DNA from: Streptomyces otsuchiensis
Lineage (GTDB): Bacteria; Actinomycetota; Actinomycetes; Streptomycetales; Streptomycetaceae
Assembly: GCF_004305975.1 (NCBI RefSeq)
Contig: NZ_BHZI01000012.1
Coordinates: forward strand, 1 to 44,153
Reading direction: 5' to 3'
Length of the DNA: 44,153 bases
Below the pieces are notes generated by a model that was not told where the DNA came from, did not search any database, and worked only from the letters and a program-made list of their open reading frames with translations. Of the stretch, positions 1-7,884 are shown in pieces. The position numbers were made by a program, and so were the translations under genes. The number at the start of each line of letters is the position of its first letter. Positions within the stretch are counted from its first letter, which is position 1.

Positions 1-780
1 CGCCCCACCCCCGAACCTGCGACGCCCGAACCCACCACGCCCGGAACGGTGGTCCTCTCACCGCACTTCGACGACGCGGTGCTCTCGCTGGCCGGGCTGC
101 TGCCCCGGCTTCCCGGGCCGGTCACCGTGGTCACCGTGTACGGCGGACCGCCACCCCCGCAGGCGACGGCGTCCTGGTGGGACTCCGCCTGCGGCTTCGC
201 CGACCCGGCCGAGGCGCACACCGCGCGCGACGCGGAGGACACCCGAGCCTGCGCGCTCCTCGGCGCCGCACGCGTGCCGCTGGCCCACCCCGACGGGCCC
301 TACGGCGACGGCCCCGACGTCACCCGGCTCGGCCAACTGACTGCGTACCTCGCAGCGTTGCCCAGCGGCACGACGGTGCTTGTCCCGGTCGGCACCAACC
401 AGCCCGACCACCGAGCCGTCCGCGAACGCGCCCTCGCCGACCTCGCCGACCTTCCGTCCCTGACCACCCTCCTCTACGCCGACCTCCCCTACACCGGCCA
501 CCTCCCGGAGTGGGCCACCACCGACGCCGAAGCGGCGCTCGCCCGCAGCGAGAAGTGGGGCACCGCCTTCCAGGAGGTCCAGGGCCGCTTCGACATCGCG
601 CCGCTCCACCGGCTGCACGTCACCGGCGCCGACTGGTCCCGCAAGCGTGAAGCCGTGCTCTGCTACGGATCACAGCTGGCCCCGGTAGCCCTGGACCACG
701 GCCCGTTCCTCGCCACCTCCGGGCCCCTGACCACCGAACGAGTCTGGTCCCTGACCCCGAAACCGGCCACGGCGCCGTAG
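1..780 (+). CDS. PIG-L family deacetylase (5' partial)
   Basis: The reading frame is open to the first base of the window, so the true start lies upstream. The GTG at 49 is internal: the zinc-binding PHxDD motif (PHFDD) follows only four codons later, and in this family a beta strand precedes it. A second metal motif, PDHR, sits mid-protein (about residue 125 counted from 49). PIG-L/LmbE proteins are zinc-dependent N-deacetylases acting on N-acetylglucosamine-type substrates, for example in mycothiol or antibiotic pathways. The substrate cannot be told from this sequence. The stop is TAG at 778-780. The next gene, in the same direction, begins about 125 bp downstream. The family call is firm and the pathway unknown. 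Confidence 0.8.
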   Translation, partial: RPTPEPATPEPTTPGTVVLSPHFDDAVLSLAGLLPRLPGPVTVVTVYGGPPPPQATASWWDSACGFADPAEAHTARDAEDTRACALLGAARVPLAHPDGPYGDGPDVTRLGQLTAYLAALPSGTTVLVPVGTNQPDHRAVRERALADLADLPSLTTLLYADLPYTGHLPEWATTDAEAALARSEKWGTAFQEVQGRFDIAPLHRLHVTGADWSRKREAVLCYGSQLAPVALDHGPFLATSGPLTTERVWSLTPKPATAP

Positions 781-906
781 CGCTCGGCGCCCGAGTCCTG
801 TCGGCGCGCCACCGGGCTCCCGGCGGCGGAATCGGCCACCGTGGACCACTGCGACCGCCACCCCACGCGCGCGACGCCGAGACACGACAGGAACAGGGCC
901 GACGCC

Positions 907-1719
907 ATGGACAGCACCAGCACCAGCAGTAGCAGCACGAGAAGCACCAGCAGCAGCGCCCGTCCCGAGCCCCGACTGTGGACCGCCTACCGCGAACTGG
1001 CCGCGACCACCGTCCGCACCGACCTCACCCACGCCTTCCACCCCGGACAGCCCCACTACCCCGGCTTCCCCGACGAACAGCGCGCGGCCACCTTCGACAT
1101 GGACCAGGGCGACCCGTTCACCACGCACCGGTACAGCCTGGTCGGCCAGTGGGGAACGCACGTCGACCCGCCCTCGCACTTCGTCCCCGGTGCCCGCACC
1201 CTGGACCGCATCCCGGTGACGGAGATGATCCTCCCGCTGGTGGTGCTGGACATCACGGAGAGGGTGGCCGACGACCCGGACGCCGTGCCGACGCTCGACG
1301 ACATCGCCACCTGGGAGGCGCGGAACGGCCGTGTGCCACACGGGTCGTTCGTGGCGCTGCGTACCGGCTGGGGCCGGCGCTGGCCCGACCCCGTCGCCAT
1401 GGCCAACCGGGACGCGGCCGGTGTCTCCCACACTCCCGGCTGGTCGGGCGAGGTGCTCCGCCACCTCATCGAGGAGGCCGGCGTCACGGCCGTCGGCCAC
1501 GAACAGACCGACACCGACCCCGGAACGGCCACCTCCGCCGGAGACCTCAGCCTGGAGCGCTACATCCTGGGGCGCGACCGCTGGCAGATCGAGCTGCTCG
1601 GCAACCTCCACCTCGTCCCGGAGGCGGGCGCCCTCGTCGTCGCCACCTGGCCCAAGCCGGAGGGTGGTTCGGGGTTCCCGGCGCGGGTGTTCGCCCTGCA
1701 CCAGCCCGATGCCGACTGA
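907..1719 (+). CDS. Cyclase family protein (kynurenine formamidase-like metal hydrolase)
   Basis: This is a 270-aa protein of the putative cyclase family (PF04199), which includes bacterial arylformamidases. The family metal motif HxGTHxDxPxH appears as QWGTHVDPPSHF, with Gln in place of the first His, near residue 80. A His-Glu-Gln-Thr-Asp segment in the second half resembles the distal metal/catalytic His-Glu site. I chose the ATG at 907 because the only earlier in-frame start (GTG 841) adds a low-complexity stretch. The first 20 codons after 907 are themselves a Ser/Thr-rich tract. It is probably a cytosolic amide or ester hydrolase; a specific role in tryptophan degradation is not supported by neighbours. 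Confidence 0.75.
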   Translation: MDSTSTSSSSTRSTSSSARPEPRLWTAYRELAATTVRTDLTHAFHPGQPHYPGFPDEQRAATFDMDQGDPFTTHRYSLVGQWGTHVDPPSHFVPGARTLDRIPVTEMILPLVVLDITERVADDPDAVPTLDDIATWEARNGRVPHGSFVALRTGWGRRWPDPVAMANRDAAGVSHTPGWSGEVLRHLIEEAGVTAVGHEQTDTDPGTATSAGDLSLERYILGRDRWQIELLGNLHLVPEAGALVVATWPKPEGGSGFPARVFALHQPDAD

Positions 1720-1747
1720 AGCGGGCGAGCGTCCTCGCGCAGACCCG

Positions 1748-2302
1748 CTACGCCTCCGTGCGGTCCGTGTCGGCCGTGCGGTCCGTGCGGTCCGTGTCGC
1801 CCGTGCCGTCGATGTCGTCCCTGTCGTCCCGGGTGGTCCACGGCAGCGGGGGCCGGCGCTTGTCCGACCCCGACCCCTGGCCGGGACGGCTGTTCCACAT
1901 CAGCAGCAGGTCACGCGCGTGGAAGAGAGCCCGCGGGTACCACTGTTGACCGTCGACGGTGGGCGGAAGGGTGTCCGGCCGGTCGTCCTTGATCTGCGAC
2001 ACGCTCCGGCCGTCCACCCCGATCAGCCGGGCGAAGCCCCCCAGCGTGACGTCACGGTCCAGGTCCTCCTCGCTCAACTCGACGGGGCTGGGTCGCCGGG
2101 GACGGAACGGTTCCAGCCCGGCCGGGTCGTACAGCGCTGAGCCGCCGCCACCGCCCTTGGCCGTCACCCCGCGTCGCGGACGCACCGGCGCCGGGAAGCC
2201 CGGATAGTGGCGTGGCATCACGTGCACCACATAGCGGTGGCTGTAGCCCACCTCTGCGGCCCATTCCTTCAACGACACCAGACGCAGCGCCGGTTCGGAC
2301 AC
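1748..2302 (-). CDS. Hypothetical protein with two HTH-like segments
   Basis: A 184-aa protein read from a GTG at 2302, which is preceded by a strong purine-rich ribosome-binding site (GGGGAGAGGGGAG). Two parts look like excisionase/AlpA-type helix-turn-helix units: residues about 9-40 (LKEWAAEVGYSHRY...) and residues about 85-130 (GGFARLIGVDGRSVSQIKDD). The second is followed by a Trp-Tyr-Pro turn typical of the wing in such proteins. The C-terminus is a low-complexity Asp/Arg/Thr tail encoded by an imperfect GGTCCGTGC-like DNA repeat. It lies tail-to-tail with the cyclase gene and about 100 bp downstream of the MerR gene, in the same direction. A DNA-binding role is inferred; no target is visible. 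Confidence 0.6.
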   Translation of the reverse strand: MSEPALRLVSLKEWAAEVGYSHRYVVHVMPRHYPGFPAPVRPRRGVTAKGGGGGSALYDPAGLEPFRPRRPSPVELSEEDLDRDVTLGGFARLIGVDGRSVSQIKDDRPDTLPPTVDGQQWYPRALFHARDLLLMWNSRPGQGSGSDKRRPPLPWTTRDDRDDIDGTGDTDRTDRTADTDRTEA

Positions 2303-2403
2303 GACCCGCTCCCCTCTCCCCGGTGCCGCGCCTTCCGCGCCGCGCCACTCCCGCTTGGAGGTGGTACCCCGTGAGCGCGGCCGGGCAACCGCGTCGAGAC
2401 GCG

Positions 2404-3180
2404 TCAGCCGGGCCCCTCCCCGTCCCCGCTTCCGTCCCCGCTCCTGGCGTCGTCCGAGCCGGATTCCGCGGCCAGCGCGAGGTGTACGCGGTAGAGGACG
2501 TCGAGCTGCGCGGGGTTGTACAGATCGACGATGGCCTTGCCGATGACGCGCTCGGCGAAGGCCGTGCCACGCAGCGCGTGTGCCCCGGGATCCCCGAGCC
2601 AGGGGTGCCGGGCCATCAGGGCCCGGATGTACGGCGTCAGGACCGTCGCCAGCTGCTGGCGCGCCTCCTCGTCCGCGTCGGCCGGCAGAGCGTCGAACTC
2701 CGCGTCGCCCGGGCCGCGGCGGAAGTCCAGCAGCATCTCGTGCAGCTCCCGCATCCGTTCCGGGGCGAACAGCCGCGAGTAGACCAGGATGAGCGACCGG
2801 TCGGCGTCCGACAGGTCGCCGGCGACCTGGCTGAACCCCGGCGGCAGGTCGGTCGGCGCCCGATGGCGGAGGATCATCGCGAGTTCGGCCCGGACCCGTT
2901 GCAGCCGTTCGATGCTCGCGGCCAGCTCGGCGTCCAGCACGCGCAGCGCCTCCTCCGGATGCTCGTCGGCGTCCCCCATGGCGGCGATCCCGGACAGCGG
3001 CACACCGAGGTCCACCAGCCGCTTGATCCGCAGCAGCCGGACCAGGTGATCGACGCCGTAGCGCTTGTACCCGTTGGGTGCCCGCTCCGGCTCCTCCAGC
3101 AGGCCGACCTCGTGGTAGTGCCGGACGGCCTTGAGCGTCGTGCCCGCGAGTTCGGCGACCTCGCGCGTGCTCCACGTCAC
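2404..3180 (-). CDS. MerR family transcriptional regulator
   Basis: A 258-aa regulator starting at GTG 3180 with AAGGAG six bases upstream. The N-terminus is a classic MerR winged helix (STREVAELAGTTLKAVRHYHEVGLL, then PNGYKRYGVDHLVRLLRIKRL), followed by a long dimerisation helix at about residues 75-125. The C-terminal half is helical, about 130 residues, with no obvious metal-binding cysteines. It resembles the small-molecule-sensing domain of TipA-like actinobacterial regulators. It is divergent from the lipoprotein hydrolase gene, and a MerR-type promoter with a 19-bp spacer lies between the two (3272-3302), oriented toward this gene, which suggests autoregulation. The C-terminal tail is Gly/Asp/Ser-rich. 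Confidence 0.88.
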   Translation of the reverse strand: MTWSTREVAELAGTTLKAVRHYHEVGLLEEPERAPNGYKRYGVDHLVRLLRIKRLVDLGVPLSGIAAMGDADEHPEEALRVLDAELAASIERLQRVRAELAMILRHRAPTDLPPGFSQVAGDLSDADRSLILVYSRLFAPERMRELHEMLLDFRRGPGDAEFDALPADADEEARQQLATVLTPYIRALMARHPWLGDPGAHALRGTAFAERVIGKAIVDLYNPAQLDVLYRVHLALAAESGSDDARSGDGSGDGEGPG

Positions 3181-3271
3181 GGTCGGCTCCTTGTCACGGT
3201 AGGGCGTACGGGGGCGCCGGGGCGTTCGGCCGTCGTGGGTGGCCGCCGGGCGCCCGTGCGGTGCGGACTCC

Positions 3272-3302
3272 ACTGCAGACCGTGCCCCAAGGGCATGGTC
3301 AA
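3272..3302 (-). promoter_or_regulatory. MerR-type promoter/operator
   Basis: Read on the minus strand, TTGACC (3302-3297) and TGCAGT (3277-3272) are separated by 19 bp. This over-long spacer is characteristic of MerR-activated promoters. The spacer is filled by a near-perfect palindrome, GACCGTGCCC-CAA-GGGCATGGTC on the plus strand (3278-3300, one mismatched pair). It points toward the merR gene and would give a leader of roughly 85 nt. The -10 match is weak. Confidence 0.5.
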
Positions 3303-3435
3303 GGCCACCACCGCGGCTGTGACCCATGCCACACGCGGGGGTCGTTGAGTGTGCCCCTGGGGCCGAGTGTCTCCTGGTCGCCCGCCGACGAACCGTGGAC
3401 CAGGGCGCGCCGCGCCCCGAGGAGCGAGGAGCACC

Positions 3436-5031
3436 ATGCCGACCCGTACCACCCGTCCCCGTGCGCTGGCCCTCATCGCGGCCGTGCCCCTGCTGCTGAC
3501 CGTGGCCTGCGGCGGTGAGTCGCCCTCCCCGGACAGCGAGAGCCAGGACCGTGCCGGGGCCGAGAGCGACATACCGGCCGAGCTGCAGCGCTTCTACGAC
3601 CAGGAGCTGTCGTTCGAGGGATGTGCCGACTACGCCACCACCGGGGACGAGGAGGCCATCCTCACCTCCGACGAATCGTTCGAATGTGCCCGGATGGAAG
3701 TGCCGCTCGACTACGAACTCCCCGACGGCGACACGGCACAGATCGCGCTGATGCGCGTACCGGCGCGAGGCGAGCCCATCGGTTCGCTGGTGCTCAACGG
3801 AGGCGGACCGGGCGGCTCCGGGCTCGTCCAGGCCGCGGTCACCGGACCGGCACTCGCCGAGAGCCCGATGACCGAACGCTTCGACCTCGTGGGCTTCGAC
3901 CCGCGCGGAGTCGGAGCCTCCGTGCCGGCCGTCGACTGCTACTCCGACGCCGAGGCCGAAAGCGGCGACAGCACCCTGTCGTACCTGGGCACCGTCGTCG
4001 AGTGGACCGAGGAGGACACCCGCCGCCTCGCCGAGCGCTGCGCCGAGGGCACCGGCGGCGACGAGGCGCTGGCGAGCCTCGGCACGCGCGACGTCGCCCG
4101 CGACATGGACATGCTGCGCGCCCTCCTCGGAGACGACGGCCTCAGCTACCTCGGGCAGAGCTACGGCACCCGGCTCGGTGCCGTCTACGCCGAGATGTTC
4201 CCCGACCGGGTGCGCGCCATGGTCCTCGACGGCGCCGTCGACCCGCGACAGGACACCGCCGGACTCCGCGTGGGCGCCTACAGTGCGTTCCAACGTTCCT
4301 TCGAGCAGATGGCGGAGTTCTGCGCCGCCGACTCCGACTGCCCGCTCGGCACCGAACCGGACCGCGCCACCGAGGAGTTCCAGAACCTGATCCGCCCGCT
4401 GCTGGAGGAGACCGTGCCCGCCGGCGACGACGGAGAACTCGACTTCGACACGGCCACCGGCGGAGTCGTCGTCGGCCTCTACTCGGAGGAAGCCTGGCCG
4501 GCCGTCATCCAGGGCATCGCCGAACTCAAGAACGACGGCCGGGGCGACACACTCCGAGCGCTGGTCAACTCCTTCGGCGGACGCGCCGCCGACGGCAGGT
4601 GGAACAACTTCTCCGAGGCCAACTTCGCCATCAACTGCATGGACGAGGACCGCAAGACGCCCGCCGAAGCCGCCGACCTGCGCGCCGCCGTCTTCGACGC
4701 GGCGCCCTTCATGGACCCCGGAACCGACCTGAGCGACGGCAGCCGTGACGGCTGCGAGTTCTGGCCCGCCGAGCCCACGCTCGGCTACCCGTACGCGGAC
4801 GGCGTCGAAGGACTGCCCCAGACCCTGACCGTCTCCATCACCGGCGACCCCAGCACCCCGTACGAGAGCGGCACCAGCCTCGCCGACGCGCTCGGCGGCA
4901 CCATGCTCACCGTCGAGGGCGAACAGCACACGATCGTCGCGACCGGCACCAACGCGTGCGTCGACGAGATCGCCTCCGCCTACCTGATCGACCTGAAGAC
5001 ACCGGAGGACGACGCCGTCTGCCAGCTGTGA
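3436..5031 (+). CDS. Alpha/beta-hydrolase lipoprotein, tripeptidyl aminopeptidase-like
   Basis: A 531-aa secreted protein. The ATG at 3436 has GAGGAGC just upstream and begins a lipoprotein signal peptide: Arg-rich n-region, hydrophobic core ALIAAVPLLL, lipobox LTVAC with the lipidated Cys at about residue 25. The alpha/beta-hydrolase fold follows: oxyanion-hole GGGPGGSG near residue 120, nucleophile elbow GQSYGT near 240, then C-terminal TGDPSTPYESG (Asp) and GEQHTI (His), completing a Ser-Asp-His triad. This architecture matches actinomycete tripeptidyl/prolyl aminopeptidases (SlpD/SlpE and TAP group), which trim N-terminal peptides outside the cell. It is transcribed divergently from the MerR regulator, which may control it. 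Confidence 0.85.
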   Translation: MPTRTTRPRALALIAAVPLLLTVACGGESPSPDSESQDRAGAESDIPAELQRFYDQELSFEGCADYATTGDEEAILTSDESFECARMEVPLDYELPDGDTAQIALMRVPARGEPIGSLVLNGGGPGGSGLVQAAVTGPALAESPMTERFDLVGFDPRGVGASVPAVDCYSDAEAESGDSTLSYLGTVVEWTEEDTRRLAERCAEGTGGDEALASLGTRDVARDMDMLRALLGDDGLSYLGQSYGTRLGAVYAEMFPDRVRAMVLDGAVDPRQDTAGLRVGAYSAFQRSFEQMAEFCAADSDCPLGTEPDRATEEFQNLIRPLLEETVPAGDDGELDFDTATGGVVVGLYSEEAWPAVIQGIAELKNDGRGDTLRALVNSFGGRAADGRWNNFSEANFAINCMDEDRKTPAEAADLRAAVFDAAPFMDPGTDLSDGSRDGCEFWPAEPTLGYPYADGVEGLPQTLTVSITGDPSTPYESGTSLADALGGTMLTVEGEQHTIVATGTNACVDEIASAYLIDLKTPEDDAVCQL

Positions 5032-5048
5032 CGTGCTGGAGGCCCGGT

Positions 5049-5090
5049 GGTGACCCCGGGTGGGTGACCGAGTTACCCGGTCGGGGCACC
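5049..5090 (+). terminator. Possible terminator hairpin after the hydrolase gene
   Basis: GGTG, CCCC and GGGT on the left pair with ACCC, GGGG and CACC on the right, giving about 12 bp interrupted by bulges. There is no T-tract, as is common in high-GC terminators. Confidence 0.35.
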
Positions 5091-5114
5091 AGCCGGTTCA
5101 CGGGCAAGGAGTAG

Positions 5115-5708
5115 ATGAACGACCGTCGCCACTATCGTGCAGCGGTGACCGGATCTGCCGCACAGCGTCCAGTGCTCTATCTCGATGTCGACGGGCCACT
5201 CATTCCGTTCGGACCACCGCCGCCGGAGTATCCCGACGGTCACCCGACGTACGAGACGGGTCCCGAACCACCGGGCAGCGACTCCAACCCACTTCTCACC
5301 AGGATCAATCCCGACCACGGCCCCCGACTGGCCGCGCTACCGTGCGATCTGGTCTGGGCCACGACATGGACGGCCGACGCGAACACGTACATCGCGCCAC
5401 GAATCGGCCTGCCGCGACTGCCAGTGGTCGCATGGCCGGAGCCCTCGGAAGAGGACGAGCGAGCCGAACGGGCCGGACTGCACTGGAAGACCCGCACGCT
5501 CGTCGTCCGGGCAGCGAGGCACCCCTTCGTCTGGGTCGACGACGAGATCACGGACACCGATCGCGCCTGGGTCTCCGCACACCACCAGGGCCAAGCCCTC
5601 CTCCACCGTGTCGACCCACGACGCGGCCTCACGGACGCCGACTACATCGCGCTCAACGACTGGTTGCACCAGGTTCGGGGGACAGCCGACCCGCAGAGCA
5701 CAGCCTGA
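5115..5708 (+). CDS. HAD-like hydrolase domain protein
   Basis: A 197-aa cytosolic protein starting at ATG 5115, with AAGGAG five bases upstream. The haloacid-dehalogenase motifs are present in order: motif I LYLDVDGPL (nucleophile Asp and +2 Asp, residues about 22-30), motif II in VWATTW (Thr, about 80), a Lys in HWKT, and motif III in WVDDE (acidic pair, about 140). There is no cap domain, so this is a minimal HAD protein of the type annotated as 'HAD domain-containing' in Streptomyces. A phosphatase activity is inferred and the substrate is unknown. It is the last chromosomal gene before the integrated element. Confidence 0.75.
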   Translation: MNDRRHYRAAVTGSAAQRPVLYLDVDGPLIPFGPPPPEYPDGHPTYETGPEPPGSDSNPLLTRINPDHGPRLAALPCDLVWATTWTADANTYIAPRIGLPRLPVVAWPEPSEEDERAERAGLHWKTRTLVVRAARHPFVWVDDEITDTDRAWVSAHHQGQALLHRVDPRRGLTDADYIALNDWLHQVRGTADPQSTA

Positions 5709-5886
5709 AGCTGCCCGAGCACCAGGTCCACCCACTCGCGACGCCGTCTCATCCGCACCTTCCACGCCGGGCGACGGCGACCCGACTTCCGACCTCCGGC
5801 CCCGTCCTGGTCGTGGGGAGGTACCGGCATGCTCACGGGAGTGGTGCGCGGACCCGCTGAAGCCCGCCCTTGTCCAAGCGCGCGAG

Positions 5887-5921
5887 AAAGGCCAGGTCAG
5901 ACAGTGTCTGACCTGGCCTTT
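5887..5921 (-). terminator. Terminator downstream of the truncated tRNA-Thr copy
   Basis: A perfect 16-bp stem (AAAGGCCAGGTCAGAC at 5887-5902 with 5906-5921) and a 3-nt loop AGT. Both arms are identical to those of the terminator next to the intact tRNA-Thr at 43991-44025; only the loop differs. Confidence 0.85.
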
Positions 5922-5927
5922 TCAACG

Positions 5928-5969
5928 AGCCGCCTAAGGGAATCGAACCCTTGACCTACGCATTACGAG
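5928..5969 (-). other. Left attachment site: 3' half of tRNA-Thr(CGT)
   Basis: Read on the minus strand this contains an anticodon loop CTCGTAA, the 3' anticodon-stem strand, a variable region, a complete T-arm and the 3' acceptor strand of tRNA-Thr. The 5' half is missing: the sequence to the right (CACGG...) does not complete the anticodon stem. Compared with the intact gene at 44031-44104, 17 bp are identical (5953-5969 versus 44056-44072). The T-stem differs by paired changes, AAGGG/CCCTT here against GGGGG/CCCCC there. It is therefore an attachment-site duplicate, not a random remnant. Confidence 0.85.
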
Positions 5970-6089
5970 CACGGAAGCGATCGTGCCGGGCCGTTCTCCT
6001 GCTATGCACCAGATCCCGTTTTCCCAGATCAGAGCTCATGCCGTCGTCCCGCTGCTCACCTCTCATGCTGCACCGTCCAACGGCGTCCG

Positions 6090-6109
6090 CGCTCCCCTTG
6101 CGCTCCCCT
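6090..6109 (+). repeat. Putative integrase arm-type site, left copy
   Basis: CGCTCCCCTTGCGCTCCCCT, two tandem copies of a GCGCTCCCC-like unit. It lies 121 bp inside the left core, and an identical 20-mer occurs at 43911-43930 inside the right core, in the same orientation. In the excised circle the two would flank the core on either side, as arm-binding sites do in tyrosine-recombinase attP regions. Confidence 0.55.
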
Positions 6110-6389
6110 GGCCGCCGCCCATGAGGCGTCGGCGTCAGACGACGGTCTGCGTCTCGAGCACGAATCCGGCTTGTCGGCCTCGAACAAGACAGTTAGCCTT
6201 TTCCAACCTCCCGGGCTGGGCGACTAGGAGCTGTCCTGCCGATCTTGGGGGCCCGCCACGCCTGGCACGCACGATCACGGCGTTGCCGGATCTTGCGAGT
6301 GCGGACAAGTACGAGCTGCGATCTGGCGCCTTGCGATTGCACGCGCCAGAGGCCGCGGGCTGGACCTCATGTGAGATCACTCCGGGCAC

Positions 6390-6502
6390 CCAGTGTCGCA
6401 GATCATCCGCGAACGCACAGCTCAGTGGGGTGCAACCTCGGTTACCCCATGCCCGACGTCTGTCAGCCGTGGCCACCCTCGCACGGCTCGGAGACGGCCC
6501 AG
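6390..6502 (+). repeat. Diverged direct repeat, copy 1
   Basis: Aligns with 7404-7513 in the same orientation through shared blocks such as CCAGTGTCG, AGATCA, CCTCGGT, CTCGCACGGC and AGACGGCCCAG. The pair brackets the GIY-YIG gene. Confidence 0.6.
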
Positions 6503-6576
6503 GCGCCACGCAGTCTCAGTCCCGTTTGATCTTGCACAACTGTGACGATGTCTGCGCGACGTGCTAAGAACGCGTC

Positions 6577-7293
6577 ATGGCAGCAGACGAAGCCAACAAG
6601 GCGGGATACGTATACATCCTGGTCAATTCCTCACTTCCAGGACTCGTGAAAATCGGGTTGACTAGAGGAACGACAAAGCGACGCGCCGCCGAACTGTCCC
6701 ATCACACCGGAATTCCAACACCATTCGTGATTGCCTATGAGCAGTTGGTTGCCGACTGCTCAGCCGTAGAAAAGTCGCTGCACGAAAGATTTGCCAACTC
6801 TAGAGAGAGTGCACGCAGGGAATTCTTTCGCATAACCCCGAAAGAAGCCATTGACGGTCTCCAGAGGGCGGCACGATTCTCACCATTCGTCGATGACGAA
6901 GATGTGACACGAATCGACGTCCTGCCGATCTTTGATGCTCGCTGTCGCCGCTGGTTGCGAAGTGATCTCGTGGGTCTGAGCTACCTGCAAACACCCACAC
7001 TCTGCGCCTTGGAGACGACCACGCAGGAAGATTTCAGGTGTAGCAACTTTACAATTGAGCGCATGGATTTGGACTTTATTTGCTATCACGAAGACGGCCT
7101 ATTCAAGCCCGTTATTGAACCGGAAGAAAATGCACGCCGTCTGGTCGCGCTGGACAGCTATACTTTGATCATGTGCTTCGATTTCATCGACAGGGAGGTA
7201 GGGGGTTGGCTAGATGAGCGGTATCACAAGGATGGCGATGCCCCCTACTCGGCGCGAGCGTCCGACGCAACGTGGCAAATTCGGAGCAGTTGA
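6577..7293 (+). CDS. GIY-YIG (T5orf172-type) nuclease-domain protein
   Basis: A 238-aa protein. The N-terminal 100 residues match the T5orf172/MUG113 variant of GIY-YIG: GYVYILVNSSLPGLVKIGLT (GYVYI in the GIY position, VKIGLT in the YIG position), then an Arg-rich helix, a central AVEKSLHERF with the catalytic-type Glu/His region, and RREFFRI. The C-terminal 130 residues are not recognised. Codon use is clearly more AT-rich than in all neighbours (AAAA, TTT and ATT codons are frequent), indicating separate acquisition. No good ribosome-binding site is seen before ATG 6577. Such proteins occur in phages and mobile elements as nicking or accessory nucleases; a defence or anti-competitor role is inference. 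Confidence 0.7.
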   Translation: MAADEANKAGYVYILVNSSLPGLVKIGLTRGTTKRRAAELSHHTGIPTPFVIAYEQLVADCSAVEKSLHERFANSRESARREFFRITPKEAIDGLQRAARFSPFVDDEDVTRIDVLPIFDARCRRWLRSDLVGLSYLQTPTLCALETTTQEDFRCSNFTIERMDLDFICYHEDGLFKPVIEPEENARRLVALDSYTLIMCFDFIDREVGGWLDERYHKDGDAPYSARASDATWQIRSS

Positions 7294-7403
7294 CGACGCA
7301 TTTACCTTTTCTCAGTGAGAGTGATTTTTGCTGCTGGTTGAGGACGAGTGCGGCACGGGCTATGTACCGGCACGTTTGTCATTCGGGCGCAGGCGTAACC
7401 CCA

Positions 7404-7513
7404 CCAGTGTCGTAGATCACCTAGCCGACACAGGTGAGCTGGGTAGGGCCTCGGTCACCCCTTGCCGTCATCTGTCACCGTTGCCAGTCTCGCACGGCCC
7501 GCAGACGGCCCAG
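7404..7513 (+). repeat. Diverged direct repeat, copy 2
   Basis: Homologous to 6390-6502, with small indels. It ends at the same GACGGCCCAG block as copy 1 and runs directly into the inverted repeat at 7520. Confidence 0.6.
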
Positions 7514-7519
7514 AGCCTA

Positions 7520-7609
7520 TTGATGAGAAACCCTTCCAGTTCTCACTTTCAAGCTGCTGACCTGCGGCGACGATCTGGCAGTGATGAGAGCAGGAGAGTT
7601 TCTCATCAA
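7520..7609. repeat. 90-bp inverted-repeat structure
   Basis: TTGATGAGAAAC (7520-7531) is perfectly repeated in inverted form as GTTTCTCATCAA (7598-7609), with weaker pairing extending a few bases inward. It could be a tiny non-autonomous transposon, a large hairpin, or an operator pair. Confidence 0.5.
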
Positions 7610-7852
7610 ATAGACTTCACTTCGCTTGTCGATAACCGTCCGTCGTTTGTTTGGCCAACTTCGAGACAAAGACAGGTCGTTGCGTCGTGCTTGCAGGATG
7701 GGTGACCTGAACGAGGCTGACGACTTGTCGCGGCAGGTGTCGATACCCGAGTGCGCGAGGATCGCAGGCGGACTGCGGCCGAGCGGGAGAAACGGGCACG
7801 GTGACGATGGTCGATACATCGGGCACGTGACCCGTGAACCGGTCTAGATAGC

Positions 7853-7880
7853 AAGCCCCGGGCCGCTGGCCTGGGGGTTT
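7853..7880 (-). terminator. Hairpin terminator next to the tRNA-Gly fragment
   Basis: AAGCCCC-GGGCC pairs with GGCC-TGGGGGTTT around a short GCTG loop, with one bulge and a run of T. It sits 5 bp beyond the tRNA-Gly 3' end, on the side expected for that tRNA's own terminator. Confidence 0.6.
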
Positions 7881-7884
7881 GACG

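Larger units (their letters stand above)
5970..6576. other. Left end of element, non-coding
   Basis: I find no gene with actinomycete codon bias here on either strand; the open frames lack start signals and resemble no family. It holds the putative integrase arm repeat (6090-6109) and the first copy of a diverged 110-bp repeat (6390-6502). An integrase gene would be expected near one att site and is absent here. Confidence 0.6.

Noticed and set aside
2404-4929. A minus-strand frame running through the lipoprotein hydrolase into the MerR gene
   Set aside because: Only the part from 3180 down to 2404 resembles a protein; the rest is antisense to a gene with signal peptide and catalytic triad.
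5928-5969. Left tRNA copy as a degraded pseudogene with random mutations
   Set aside because: The T-stem differences are paired and the acceptor strand is intact, so it derives from a functional tRNA allele.
5983-6567. A 194-codon plus-strand frame at the element's left end
   Set aside because: Poor codon bias, covers the arm repeat and the 110-bp repeat, no start signal and no recognisable motif.
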